DNA of 64,000 nucleotides, taken from CAVZAB01 sp963773155. GTDB lineage: Bacteria > Pseudomonadota > Alphaproteobacteria > Rhizobiales > Beijerinckiaceae. A model generated the notes under the pieces. It saw nothing but the letters and a program-made list of their open reading frames with translations. It did not search any database and was not told where the DNA came from. Numbering within the stretch: position 1 is the first letter of the stretch; each line of letters opens with the position of its first letter. Shown in pieces: positions 26,655-35,641 of this stretch. Location of the stretch: positions 16,436-80,435 of the forward strand of contig CAVZAB010000011.1 in assembly GCA_963773155.1 (NCBI GenBank), written 5' to 3'. A program made the position numbers and the translations under genes.

Positions 26655-28874
26655 GTGCAATTGAGGCGTCGATTGGAAACGCGAGGTAAGAACCAAGTGC
26701 GGACACCCTTCAAAGGCTTGGTCGAACTGTTTTTCCTCCTTTCATTCTTTTTTTGCGGGGCAGTTGATTCCGCGAAGGGGCAGTCGAAATCCCCCACAAC
26801 GCCGGCCATAACGCAACAACTGATCGACGATTTCGTCAATGCGATCAGCTCCGCCGTAGTGGAGAAATTGAAAAAGGATGGAACCATTTCAATTGGTCCA
26901 GCCAAGCCAGCACCGGTTGCAAACGAGCCGGATCAGGACTTGGCAGCCGACCGAGTGACGGACTTTGCAGCGCACGCCGAGGTCGTACTGGGCGCCTATC
27001 CGGAATTGGGACGCAATCTGGCGCGCGTTCCAGCTCTACTCGACAAGAGCGAAAGTGGCGGACGCGGTCTTGGTGCGTTCTTTGCCATGCTTTCTTTTGC
27101 CGTCGCGGCAGCGCTCGGATCCGAAGCCTTGCTGCGCCGCGTCCTAGTTGGCGTCCAAAGACGGCTCGCAGGCTACATTACCGATACAACAGATTTTTGG
27201 CCATTATTTGGTCTCGCGTGCCTCGACGCACTCGGTCTGGCCGCAGTTTGGCTCGTAAGTTACGGATTTCTCGGCATCTGGTTCCGAGGCTCAGACGAAC
27301 AAGCGCGGCTCGCGGCCGCCGTCGTTTCCGGCGTTTTCTTTTGGCGGTTATACATGTTTGTATTTCGGATTTTCTTGCGGCCACAGCTCACTGCCGCGCG
27401 ACTAGCGAAGGTCGACGATGCAGACGCGTGGGCGATCTACTGGCGGCTCTCGGCAGTAATCGCGTCGATCATCGCCTTTCGTCTCATTTTTCGTATTCTG
27501 TCAGCCATCACGGCACCGCCCGAGGCCATCTCGGCCTGGCAGCTGTTGACGAGCCTCTTGGCCTTCGGCCTGTTCCTTTGGGCAGCGTGGAACCTGCGGA
27601 AACCCGTCGGAGCCTGGTTCACCAGTATGGTCACCCCAACCACGGAGGGGCAAGTCGAGCTCACAATCGCCCGAAATTGGCTATTCATTGCAGTACCGCT
27701 CTTCATTCTATTCTTCCTGGCCCAAATCTACGGTGCCATTACGCAGCATTTTGTCGTTCCCGCTGCGCTACTCCTAACGCTCAATCTCGTCGTTGCACTT
27801 CTTCTTTTTGAGACCTTCCTGCATTTTATCGCCAAGAGAGTGTCTGCACCCGCCGGTTCACCTAAAGGGCCAAAGGCTGGGCATGTCGTTGTGCGATGCA
27901 TACGGGTCGCCGCTTACATAGGTGTAGGCGTCACAGTTGCTCAGGCTTGGATCGTCGACGTCATTGGACTTGTTGATAGCAGCCAATGGCGCTCGCTGAC
28001 GCATGCAGCCGTCACGGCTGGGGGAGCATTGTTTCTGGCCTATGTGGCTTGGGAGATTATCCATTTTCTCACCGACAGCTATATTGCAAGGAATTCACCG
28101 GGAGCCATGGGTCCTACCGAGGAAGAGGGGGCGCCACCGCCAAGCGCCACCCGGCTAGCGACTATTCTGCCGTTGATGCGTATGGCCGCTATAATTGTGA
28201 TTTTCGTGGTGGCAGCTCTCGTTGTCTTGTCTGAACTTGGGATCAACATCACGCCGTTGATTGCCGCATTGTCGATCTTTGGTCTTGCCCTCTCATTTGG
28301 CAGCCAGACCTTAGTACGCGACATCGTGTCGGGGATATTCTATCTGGCAGATGACGCGTTTCGCGTCGGCGAATATATCGATAGCGGTAAGGGCAAAGGG
28401 ACGGTTGAGGGTTTTACTCTGCGTTCGATCAAGCTGCGACATCAAAATGGCCAAGTCTACACGATACCCTTCGGGCAGCTTGGTCAAATTATCAATTTCA
28501 GCAGGGACTGGACGACGATAAAATTCAACTTGCGGTTCGCCCGCAATACCGACGTAGAAAAGTTGCGGAAGGCCGTAAAGAAGGTCGGCCTAGCAATGCT
28601 GGAGGAACCCGAATTCAAGGACGAATTCTTGTCGCCGCTCAAATTGCAAGGCGTGGCGGACGTCGCCGACAACGCCCTCGTTATGCGATTCAAGTTCACG
28701 GCCAAACCGAACATTCCGACATTGATCCAACGCGAAGCAATGAAGCGACTGTTTAGCGCCTTTCAGGCTGCAGGTATCGAATTCGCTAGCGCCACGGTTT
28801 CCGTGCAAACGGTCGGTGGCCAGGTTGACCAAGCAATAGCCGGCGCAGCAGCAAACACTGCGATTACCCACTAA
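26655..28874 (+). CDS. large MscS-family mechanosensitive channel
   Basis: The protein is about 739 residues from GTG 26655. It has an N-terminal signal-like segment (LVELFFLLSFFFCGAVDSAK), a periplasmic region, and about ten membrane spans. The pore helix and beta domain of MscS begin near residue 535: ALSIFGLALSFGSQTLVRDI, then VEGFTLRSIKLRHQNGQVYT and IPFGQLGQIINFSRDW. The C-terminal alpha/beta domain is complete. Such extended channels (MscK/YbiO type) release solutes on hypo-osmotic shock. It stands alone between IS scars, with no operon partner. Confidence 0.85.
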   Translation: MQLRRRLETRGKNQVRTPFKGLVELFFLLSFFFCGAVDSAKGQSKSPTTPAITQQLIDDFVNAISSAVVEKLKKDGTISIGPAKPAPVANEPDQDLAADRVTDFAAHAEVVLGAYPELGRNLARVPALLDKSESGGRGLGAFFAMLSFAVAAALGSEALLRRVLVGVQRRLAGYITDTTDFWPLFGLACLDALGLAAVWLVSYGFLGIWFRGSDEQARLAAAVVSGVFFWRLYMFVFRIFLRPQLTAARLAKVDDADAWAIYWRLSAVIASIIAFRLIFRILSAITAPPEAISAWQLLTSLLAFGLFLWAAWNLRKPVGAWFTSMVTPTTEGQVELTIARNWLFIAVPLFILFFLAQIYGAITQHFVVPAALLLTLNLVVALLLFETFLHFIAKRVSAPAGSPKGPKAGHVVVRCIRVAAYIGVGVTVAQAWIVDVIGLVDSSQWRSLTHAAVTAGGALFLAYVAWEIIHFLTDSYIARNSPGAMGPTEEEGAPPPSATRLATILPLMRMAAIIVIFVVAALVVLSELGINITPLIAALSIFGLALSFGSQTLVRDIVSGIFYLADDAFRVGEYIDSGKGKGTVEGFTLRSIKLRHQNGQVYTIPFGQLGQIINFSRDWTTIKFNLRFARNTDVEKLRKAVKKVGLAMLEEPEFKDEFLSPLKLQGVADVADNALVMRFKFTAKPNIPTLIQREAMKRLFSAFQAAGIEFASATVSVQTVGGQVDQAIAGAAANTAITH

Positions 28875-29393
28875 GCCGTGCAGCCCTGGAGGTCGTAGTC
28901 CGCGGCTGGAGCAGCGGCTCGCCCTCCTATCGTGTACATCGAAAGAAACCGCTCGCCTTTCTATGGGTTGACCAGCATAGCTAGTGCAACAAGGCCTGGC
29001 GTCGGCAGCGCCGCTAATAGGGTAATGCGGGAAAGAAATGAGCAACGCTGCGCATCGCAAAGCAGGACCGTTTTACCTATTCGGTGGCTGGCTCTAGTGC
29101 CCTGACCCAGATGTATGGTCCGGCCGCGCGTCGCAAGAGATTTCGTCGAGTTGTCGATTGCGGTCTTGCGTCAATGTATACGGCCTTTCATTGGGGCGTA
29201 TTTTCCCCTGGCCATCACGGATATCAGCGCGCGTGCGATCTTATTAGCGGACAGGCCTCAAGGGCCATTTGGGTCACCAGTTCTCGCATGCGCCGGGAAG
29301 ACCGATCCTCCATCTCGTTTCATTCTCTCGCAGACCTCGGCGGGAAGATGGTTAGGGCTAGATCATCGATGCTCCTCAGCTTGCGCGTATGCA
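28875..29393. other. intergenic next to the IS110 element, no gene seen
   Basis: Several open frames occur but none has family features. The right part should contain the 3' flank of the IS110 element; its exact end could not be fixed by eye because this family often lacks terminal inverted repeats. Confidence 0.35.
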
Positions 29394-30458
29394 TCAAGCA
29401 ACTTGGACAGCGGACACAGAGATCGTCCGTGCCTCGAAGTTCCGACCGTGGGCAAGAACGCTCCAGGCGATGCGGGCCAGTTTGTTGGCGAGTGCGACGG
29501 CCAATACGTTGTGGTGCAGGCGCTTCTTCGCTGCCTCAATCCAAGGCTTGAGACCGTGCCGCTCCCAACTCTTCGACCGAACCAGGACAACCCACGCGGC
29601 CTGAACAAAAAGCGCACGAAGGTATCGATTACCGCGCTTTGATATGCTGCCGAGAATCGTGCGATCGCCAGTCGAGATCTGCTTGGGCACCAGCCCGAGC
29701 CAAGCGGCGAAGTCTCGCCCCTTGGAGAAGACATCGCCGGAACCGATGGCGGCCACCATGGCTGTGGAGATGATCGGGCCGATACCCGGCACGCTCTTCA
29801 GCCGCTCGCATGCGACGTCTTGGCGGGCCAGTGTTTCGATTTCGTCCGATAAACCCTTGATGCGTTCATCGAGCCGGCGCCAGTCGCCCGCCAGGTCCGC
29901 GATGATGCGTGCCATGCCCGGCGATAGAACGTCGGAGCGTTTGGCAAGGATTGCCGGCAATTCGGCCCGCAAAAAGCCCGGCCCCTGTCGCACGGCAATT
30001 CCGCGCTCCAGCAGGAAGGCTCGCATCTGGTTGATGATGCCGGTGCGCTGGCTGACAAGCCTCTGACGCACCCGATGCAGCGCCTGCAGGTCTAGCTGTT
30101 CGATGGTTTTCGTCGCCACAAACTTCATCGTAGGCCGTTGCATCGCCTCGGCAATCGCCTCTGCGTCCCGGAAGTCGTTCTTCTGGCCCTTCGAATAGGG
30201 ACGCACGTACCTCGCCGGCATAAGACGGGCCTCGTGACCAAGCATCTGCAGTTTGCGGCTGAGATGATAGGCCCCGACGCAGGCTTCCATGCCAATCAGG
30301 CACCGCGGTATATTGGCAAATCGCGATTCCACCTGGCCGCGCGACCACTTTTGACGCAGGACGATCGCTCCCCGTTCGTCCAGGCCTACAACGTGGAAAG
30401 AGTTCTTGCCAATATCAATGCCGATTATGGCGATCGCGTTATTGGGTTTCTGGGACAT
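29394..30458 (-). CDS. IS110-family transposase, intact
   Basis: ATG 30458 has GGAG upstream. The protein is about 354 residues, full length for the family. The N-terminal RuvC-like DEDD domain shows GIDIGKNSFHVVGLDERG, the Glu in MEACVGA and the DFRDAEA pair. The C-terminal Transposase_20 domain shows LKSVPGIGPIISTAMVAAIG, DFAAWLGLVPKQISTGDR and KRGNRYLRALFVQAA. IS110 elements recombine through an RNA-guided (bridge RNA) mechanism in characterised members. It is the only complete transposase in the window and separates the sulfatase/MscS part from the DUF3604 operon. Confidence 0.92.
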   Translation of the reverse strand: MSQKPNNAIAIIGIDIGKNSFHVVGLDERGAIVLRQKWSRGQVESRFANIPRCLIGMEACVGAYHLSRKLQMLGHEARLMPARYVRPYSKGQKNDFRDAEAIAEAMQRPTMKFVATKTIEQLDLQALHRVRQRLVSQRTGIINQMRAFLLERGIAVRQGPGFLRAELPAILAKRSDVLSPGMARIIADLAGDWRRLDERIKGLSDEIETLARQDVACERLKSVPGIGPIISTAMVAAIGSGDVFSKGRDFAAWLGLVPKQISTGDRTILGSISKRGNRYLRALFVQAAWVVLVRSKSWERHGLKPWIEAAKKRLHHNVLAVALANKLARIAWSVLAHGRNFEARTISVSAVQVA

Positions 30459-30698
30459 CGCGTGCTCCAATCAAATGGCAGCCCCACGCCAGCGTGCGCC
30501 GCTGATGGGGCAGGAGCACGGCCGGACCATCCCATTAGCGGACATCCAAGCGCGCAAGGCAGACCACGCCGATTGCAAGCCAGGCGACGAACGCGCCGGT
30601 GAACCGCGGCATCCAAGACGGTGGCCATTCTGTGTCAGTGTCCTCAATACGGAGCGCACCTAAAAAGCAAGCTTTTCTAACGGCTTGTTGCGGAACAT
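30459..30698 (-). other. non-coding flank of the IS110 element, candidate bridge-RNA region
   Basis: About 200 bases upstream of the transposase start carry no supported gene on either strand. In IS110-group elements this position encodes the structured bridge RNA. Several short GC-rich complementary stretches are visible (for example GGGGCTGCCA near the start and CCCCATCAGC further upstream), but I could not fold it reliably. This is inference from family knowledge. Confidence 0.35.
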
Positions 30699-30773
30699 AT
30701 GGGGCATCTCTATGATATACCATCGGCGTCGCCTTGGCCCAAACACGTCGCACAAAAACGTGAGGAACCGACA

Positions 30774-32750
30774 ATGAGCCAGCGAACCTCTTTTGGAGCG
30801 ACCACGACGCTTAGGTTGAGCCCTGTCGCCGTTTCGGCCGGCTGCATCGGTCTCGCGCTGAACCTGTGTGTCGCTCTGCCCGCCGTCTCGATGGCCGAGG
30901 ACAAGCCGCTTGACTCGGACATCGGCTTAATAAACCCGGAGGCTGCCGCGCACGCCTTTCCCAAGCGCGGCTTCTCCCCCTATGCGGGCCGCCACTATCC
31001 GACGCGCGTGTTCTGGGGCGACGAGCACGTTCATACCGGCTGGTCCGCGGACGCGGGTGCTTTCGGCGCGACGCTGGGGCCGGAAGAGGCGCTTCGTTTT
31101 GCGCGGGGCGAGGAGGTCAATTCCTCTCTTGGCGAGCCGGCAAAGCTGAGCCGGCCGCTCGATTGGGCGGCGATCACAGACCATTCCGACGGCGCCGGCA
31201 CCATCTTTGAAATCCGGGACGGCAATCCAAACCTCATGAGCGATCCGCTACTGAAGAAATGGCACGACATGATGGTGTCCGGCAACGGCGTCGAGGCCGC
31301 CTCCGAAATGATCAAAGCCCAGTCCAACAACCTCTTGCCGGCGGCGATCAAGGACCCCAGGCTTGCCCTATCGATCTGGAAGAGAAACACTTCCATCATG
31401 GAGAAGTACAACGAGCCTGGCCGGTTCACCGCCTTCATCGGCTATGAGTGGACAAGCAATGCCGGCGGCGGCAACAACATGCATCGCAATGTGATTTACC
31501 GCGACGGCAAGGACAAGGCCGACCAGGTCCTGCCCATGACCACCTTCGATAGCGAGAACCCCGAGGACCTCTGGAAATGGATGGCATCGTGGGAGGCAAA
31601 GACGGGCGGTTCGCTTCTCGCCATTCCCCATAACGGCAACCTCTCAAACGGTAAGATGTTCGCGCTCCAGACCTTCGCCGGAAATCCGCTGACGCGGGAA
31701 TGGGCCGAGAACCGGGCGCGCTGGGAACCGATGTACGAGGCCACCCAGATCAAGGGCGACGGAGAAACACATCCATCGCTCTCGCCCAGCGACGAGTTTG
31801 CCAATTTCGAGAAATGGGACCAGGCGAACCTCGCGGGCGTTCCAAAACAACCCGGCATGATCGAGCACGAGTATGCGCGCCGCGCGCTTCAAGAGGGCCT
31901 GAAACTCGAACAGTCGCTCGGCGTTAATCCGTTCAAGTTCGGCCTCGTTGGCGGCACCGACAGCCATACTGGCCTCACGACAGCGGAGGAGGACAATTTC
32001 TTCGGCAAGCATACCGGCGTCGAGCCGTCGGCGCACCGTTGGGAACACGCCGTCATTAAGACTCCACAGGTGAACATTGTCGGGTGGCAGATGGCTGCGG
32101 CAGGCTACACCGGCGTTTGGGCCACCGAGAACACGCGCGAGGCGATCTGGGATGCCCTAAAGCGCAAGGAGGCCTATTCGACGACGGGCCCCCGCATGAC
32201 GGTGCGCTTTTTCGGAGGCTGGGACTTCGACGCCAAGGACGCCCAGACGCGTATGCCTGCTGAAGTCGGATACGCAAAAGGCGTCCCCATGGGCGGCGAT
32301 CTTCGCAAGCCTCCAGCAGGGAAGTCGCCGACCTTCATTGCAGCCGCCCTCAAGGACCCTCTGAGCGGCAATCTGGATCGCATCCAAATCATCAAAGGCT
32401 GGGTGGACCCCCAAGGCGGCCTGCAGGAGAAAATTTACGACGTGGTCTGGTCGGGTGACCGCAGGGCGGGCGCCGATGGCAAGCTTCCTCCGGTCGGAAA
32501 CACCGTGGACGTCGAGAATGCCATCTGGACCAACACGATCGGCGCACCTGAATTGATCGCCGCCTGGACAGATCCGGACTTCGATCCCAAGCTGCGTGCC
32601 TTCTACTACGCTCGTGTCATTGAGATCCCGACACCACGCTGGACGGCCTATGACCAGAAGCGGTTCGGCATCAAGATGGCGGCGAATGTGCCGATGACAG
32701 TCACTGAACGCGCTTACACTTCGCCTATCTGGTATACGCCAGACAACTAA
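30774..32750 (+). CDS. secreted DUF3604 protein with PHP-like metal motifs (copy 1)
   Basis: ATG 30774 follows TGAGGA. The protein is about 658 residues with a long signal region ending near AVSMAED. DUF3604 spans nearly all of it. I read four evenly ordered metal-type motifs: GDEHVHTG (about 82), ITDHSD (about 135), IPHNGN (about 284) and GTDSHTG (about 394). The HxH, DH, H and DxH order is that of PHP-type phosphoesterases. The reaction is unknown. The gene is first in a + strand unit with a paralogue, a parvulin and a HupE/UreJ-like protein, and it lies right behind the IS110 element, which may supply or disrupt its promoter. Confidence 0.85.
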   Translation: MSQRTSFGATTTLRLSPVAVSAGCIGLALNLCVALPAVSMAEDKPLDSDIGLINPEAAAHAFPKRGFSPYAGRHYPTRVFWGDEHVHTGWSADAGAFGATLGPEEALRFARGEEVNSSLGEPAKLSRPLDWAAITDHSDGAGTIFEIRDGNPNLMSDPLLKKWHDMMVSGNGVEAASEMIKAQSNNLLPAAIKDPRLALSIWKRNTSIMEKYNEPGRFTAFIGYEWTSNAGGGNNMHRNVIYRDGKDKADQVLPMTTFDSENPEDLWKWMASWEAKTGGSLLAIPHNGNLSNGKMFALQTFAGNPLTREWAENRARWEPMYEATQIKGDGETHPSLSPSDEFANFEKWDQANLAGVPKQPGMIEHEYARRALQEGLKLEQSLGVNPFKFGLVGGTDSHTGLTTAEEDNFFGKHTGVEPSAHRWEHAVIKTPQVNIVGWQMAAAGYTGVWATENTREAIWDALKRKEAYSTTGPRMTVRFFGGWDFDAKDAQTRMPAEVGYAKGVPMGGDLRKPPAGKSPTFIAAALKDPLSGNLDRIQIIKGWVDPQGGLQEKIYDVVWSGDRRAGADGKLPPVGNTVDVENAIWTNTIGAPELIAAWTDPDFDPKLRAFYYARVIEIPTPRWTAYDQKRFGIKMAANVPMTVTERAYTSPIWYTPDN

Positions 32751-32780
32751 GGGCGAGAAGAATGAAAGAAGATACGCACC

Positions 32781-34688
32781 ATGAAACGGATCTCGCAGAC
32801 AATTCTCATGCTTGCTGGTTGCACTCTGGCCGCAGTCGCTTGGGCTTCGGAACCCGGCAACGATGAGGGCATCACCAAGGCAGACGTTGCGAAAGCTTTC
32901 AAGCCAGAGTACTCGCCCTATGCCGGACGAAATTTCCCGACGCGCGTCTTATTTGGTGACACCCATTTGCACACTGCCATATCGGTTGACGCCGGCACGC
33001 TCAATCGCGTGGGGCAGGAAGATGCCTTTCGCTTCGCTCGTGGCGAGGAAATAACCGCCACCGGCGGCCTGCGTGCGAAACTTTCACGGCCACTCGATTT
33101 CCTCGTTATCTCCGATCACGCCGAGATGTATGGCCTAATGCCGCAGTTGCTCAGCGGTGACCCGGAAGTCCTCGCCACCGAAAAAGGTAAGAAATGGTTT
33201 GAGGAGCTTAAGAGTGGCAACCATGACCGCATATTCGCTACCGCAATGGAGATTGTCGGGTCTCTTTCGGGTGACGTACCTCCTATCAAGAGCGACAAAG
33301 CGATCCGCAATGCATGGCATGCCTACACTGCGTTGGCCGACAAATACAACGAGCCCGGCCGTTTTACCGCCCTAATTGGCTACGAGTGGACTGCCATTGG
33401 CGGTTACAATCTCCACCGCAACGTCATCTTCCGCGGCGATGCAAGCGTGGCCAACCGCACCGTCCCGTACTCTCAGTTTGACAGCAAGAATCCCGAAGAT
33501 CTCTGGAATCACCTCGCTGAGTTCGAGAAACAGACTGGTGCTGAGGTGCTGGCCATTCCCCACAATGGAAACCTCAGCAATGGCCGCATGTTTACTGTCG
33601 AGACTTTCGCCGGAAAACCGCTGACCAAAGAAATCGCCACGATGCGCGCACGTTTTGAGAAACTCGTGGAGGTCACTCAGATCAAGGGCGACAGCGAATC
33701 GCACCCGATGCTGTCGCCCAACGACGAGTTCGCCGGTTACGAAATTTGGGACAAATCCAATCTCAACGGCACCGAGGCCAAGAAGCCCGAAATGCTCCAA
33801 TGGGAGTATGCCCGTGAAGCCCTAAAGAACGGGCTGATACTGGGCAAGAAGCTCGGCGTAAACCCCTACAAATTCGGTATGGTTGGTAGCACCGATTCCC
33901 ACACTTCGATGTCCACGGCCGAGGAGGATAACTTCTTTGGCAAGCACTCGGGCGTCGAGCCCGAGCCGCACCGCTGGGAACACGTTGTGATAGACGCCCC
34001 CGACCCGAAATTTATCATCAAGGGATGGCAGCAAGCTGCCAGCGGCTATGCTGCGGTATGGGCAACAGAAAACACGCGCGAGGCAATTTTTGACGCCATG
34101 CAGCGCAAGGAAACATACGCAACCACAGGCCCCCGCATGACGGTGCGTTTCTTCGGCGGTTGGGACTTCAACAAGGATGACACACTGTCACGCCTTCCGG
34201 CCAGCATCGGCTACACCAAGGGTGTGCCAATGGGTGGAGATCTACCACCGGCTTCTGACGCAAAAAAGGCTCCCAGTTTTTTAGTTGCAGCAATGAAAGA
34301 CCCTTACAGTGGCAACCTTGATCGCATTCAGATTGTGAAGGGTTGGATGGACCAAAGCGGCAAAACGAACGAAAAGGTATATGACGTTGTATGGAGCGGC
34401 GGCCGCAAGGCTGACGCCAATGGAAAACTTCCTCCCGTTGGCAACACAGTTGATGTGAAAAATGCGACGTGGGAAAACTCCATCGGATCACCGGAACTCA
34501 TCAGCACTTGGACCGACGTCGATTTTGATGCGACACAGCCCGCCTTTTACTACGCCCGTGTTATCGAGATTCCAACGCCCCGTTGGACGGCCTACGATGC
34601 GAAGCGTTTTGGAATCACTATGTCGGCAGACGTTCCGATGACGACCCAAGAGCGCGCGTACACCTCGCCGATCTGGTACACGCCCTGA
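32781..34688 (+). CDS. secreted DUF3604 protein with PHP-like metal motifs (copy 2)
   Basis: The protein has 635 residues and starts 30 bases after copy 1. Signal peptide: MKRISQTILMLAGCTLAAVA then WASEP. The same motifs occur in the same order: GDTHLHT (about 59), ISDHAEM (about 110), IPHNGN (about 259) and STDSHTS (about 370). The two copies align over their full length (shared ends such as FYYARVIEIPTPRWTAYD and ERAYTSPIWYTP), yet the codon choice of copy 2 is less GC-rich than copy 1. They are therefore an old duplication or came from different donors, not a recent tandem copy. Confidence 0.85.
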   Translation: MKRISQTILMLAGCTLAAVAWASEPGNDEGITKADVAKAFKPEYSPYAGRNFPTRVLFGDTHLHTAISVDAGTLNRVGQEDAFRFARGEEITATGGLRAKLSRPLDFLVISDHAEMYGLMPQLLSGDPEVLATEKGKKWFEELKSGNHDRIFATAMEIVGSLSGDVPPIKSDKAIRNAWHAYTALADKYNEPGRFTALIGYEWTAIGGYNLHRNVIFRGDASVANRTVPYSQFDSKNPEDLWNHLAEFEKQTGAEVLAIPHNGNLSNGRMFTVETFAGKPLTKEIATMRARFEKLVEVTQIKGDSESHPMLSPNDEFAGYEIWDKSNLNGTEAKKPEMLQWEYAREALKNGLILGKKLGVNPYKFGMVGSTDSHTSMSTAEEDNFFGKHSGVEPEPHRWEHVVIDAPDPKFIIKGWQQAASGYAAVWATENTREAIFDAMQRKETYATTGPRMTVRFFGGWDFNKDDTLSRLPASIGYTKGVPMGGDLPPASDAKKAPSFLVAAMKDPYSGNLDRIQIVKGWMDQSGKTNEKVYDVVWSGGRKADANGKLPPVGNTVDVKNATWENSIGSPELISTWTDVDFDATQPAFYYARVIEIPTPRWTAYDAKRFGITMSADVPMTTQERAYTSPIWYTP

Positions 34689-34783
34689 CCAGATCCGGAC
34701 AGCCGCCCGAACCACGGATCCCGGCGGCCGGGGGGCCGTTGGCATCCGCGCTGTTGAAATTCCGGAAACTACAGTAGCTCATC

Positions 34784-35641
34784 ATGTTTGCTCGCGCGTT
34801 GAGAGAACCACTTATCCACTTTCTTGTCTTGGCCGTTCTCGTTTTTGCGGCCTATCACATCTTCGCTTCATCGACCGGCGGGGGCAATACCGACCGCATC
34901 GTTGTTACGAGCGGGAAGATAGAACAGGTTGCCGCGCGCTTTGCCCAAGTCTGGCAACGACCGCCCGGCCCCCAGGAACTCAAGGGGCTGATTGATGAAC
35001 AAGTGAAGGAAGAGATCTACGTGCGCGAGGCTGTGGCGCTGGGCCTCGACAAGGACGACACGGTGATTCGCCGCCGCTTACAACAGAAGATGGAGCTTCT
35101 AAGTGATGCCAGCGCCGACGCGCTCTCGCCCACGGACGCCGAGCTGGAAACCTATCTGAAGCTTCATCCTCAGATGTTCGCGATCGACCTGACGATGAGC
35201 TTCCAACAGGTCTTCGTAAATCCCCAGCGGCATGGTACCGCGATCGACCGGACAGTCGCAACTATCCTGGAGAATCTGAAGGCTTATCCCGAGACCGACG
35301 CATCTACGCTGGGGGATGCGTCGCTGCTACCTGTCGAGATGCCGCTAACGAGCCTGAATTCCATCGACCATATGTTCGGCAGTGAGTTTGCGGACGCCGT
35401 CAGCAAGGCGAAAGTGGGAGCTTGGACAGGCCCGATCGCGTCCGGTTTTGGACTGCATGTTGTCCGCGTCTCCGAGCGCCAAGAAGGCCGCGTCCCGGCG
35501 TTGAGCGAAGTGCGGGACGCTGTCATCCGCGAGTGGACCAACGACAAGCGCAAGGAGCTAGCAAACGACCACCTGGTTGCGCTTTTGAAACGCTATGAGG
35601 TGACGGTGGAAGGTGTGCCTGTTGCGGGCATCAAACCGTGA
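34784..35641 (+). CDS. membrane-anchored parvulin-type peptidyl-prolyl isomerase
   Basis: The protein has 285 residues. An N-terminal anchor (EPLIHFLVLAVLVFAAYHIF, about 8-28) is followed by a SurA/PpiD-like helical chaperone region (LKGLIDEQVKEEIYVREAVA) and a C-terminal rotamase domain ending GPIASGFGLHVVRVSERQEG. It would act on the periplasmic side, folding exported or membrane proteins. It overlaps the next gene by four bases (GTGA), so it is translationally coupled to the HupE/UreJ-like protein. Its likely clients are the two DUF3604 proteins or the membrane partner; this is inference. Confidence 0.8.
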   Translation: MFARALREPLIHFLVLAVLVFAAYHIFASSTGGGNTDRIVVTSGKIEQVAARFAQVWQRPPGPQELKGLIDEQVKEEIYVREAVALGLDKDDTVIRRRLQQKMELLSDASADALSPTDAELETYLKLHPQMFAIDLTMSFQQVFVNPQRHGTAIDRTVATILENLKAYPETDASTLGDASLLPVEMPLTSLNSIDHMFGSEFADAVSKAKVGAWTGPIASGFGLHVVRVSERQEGRVPALSEVRDAVIREWTNDKRKELANDHLVALLKRYEVTVEGVPVAGIKP

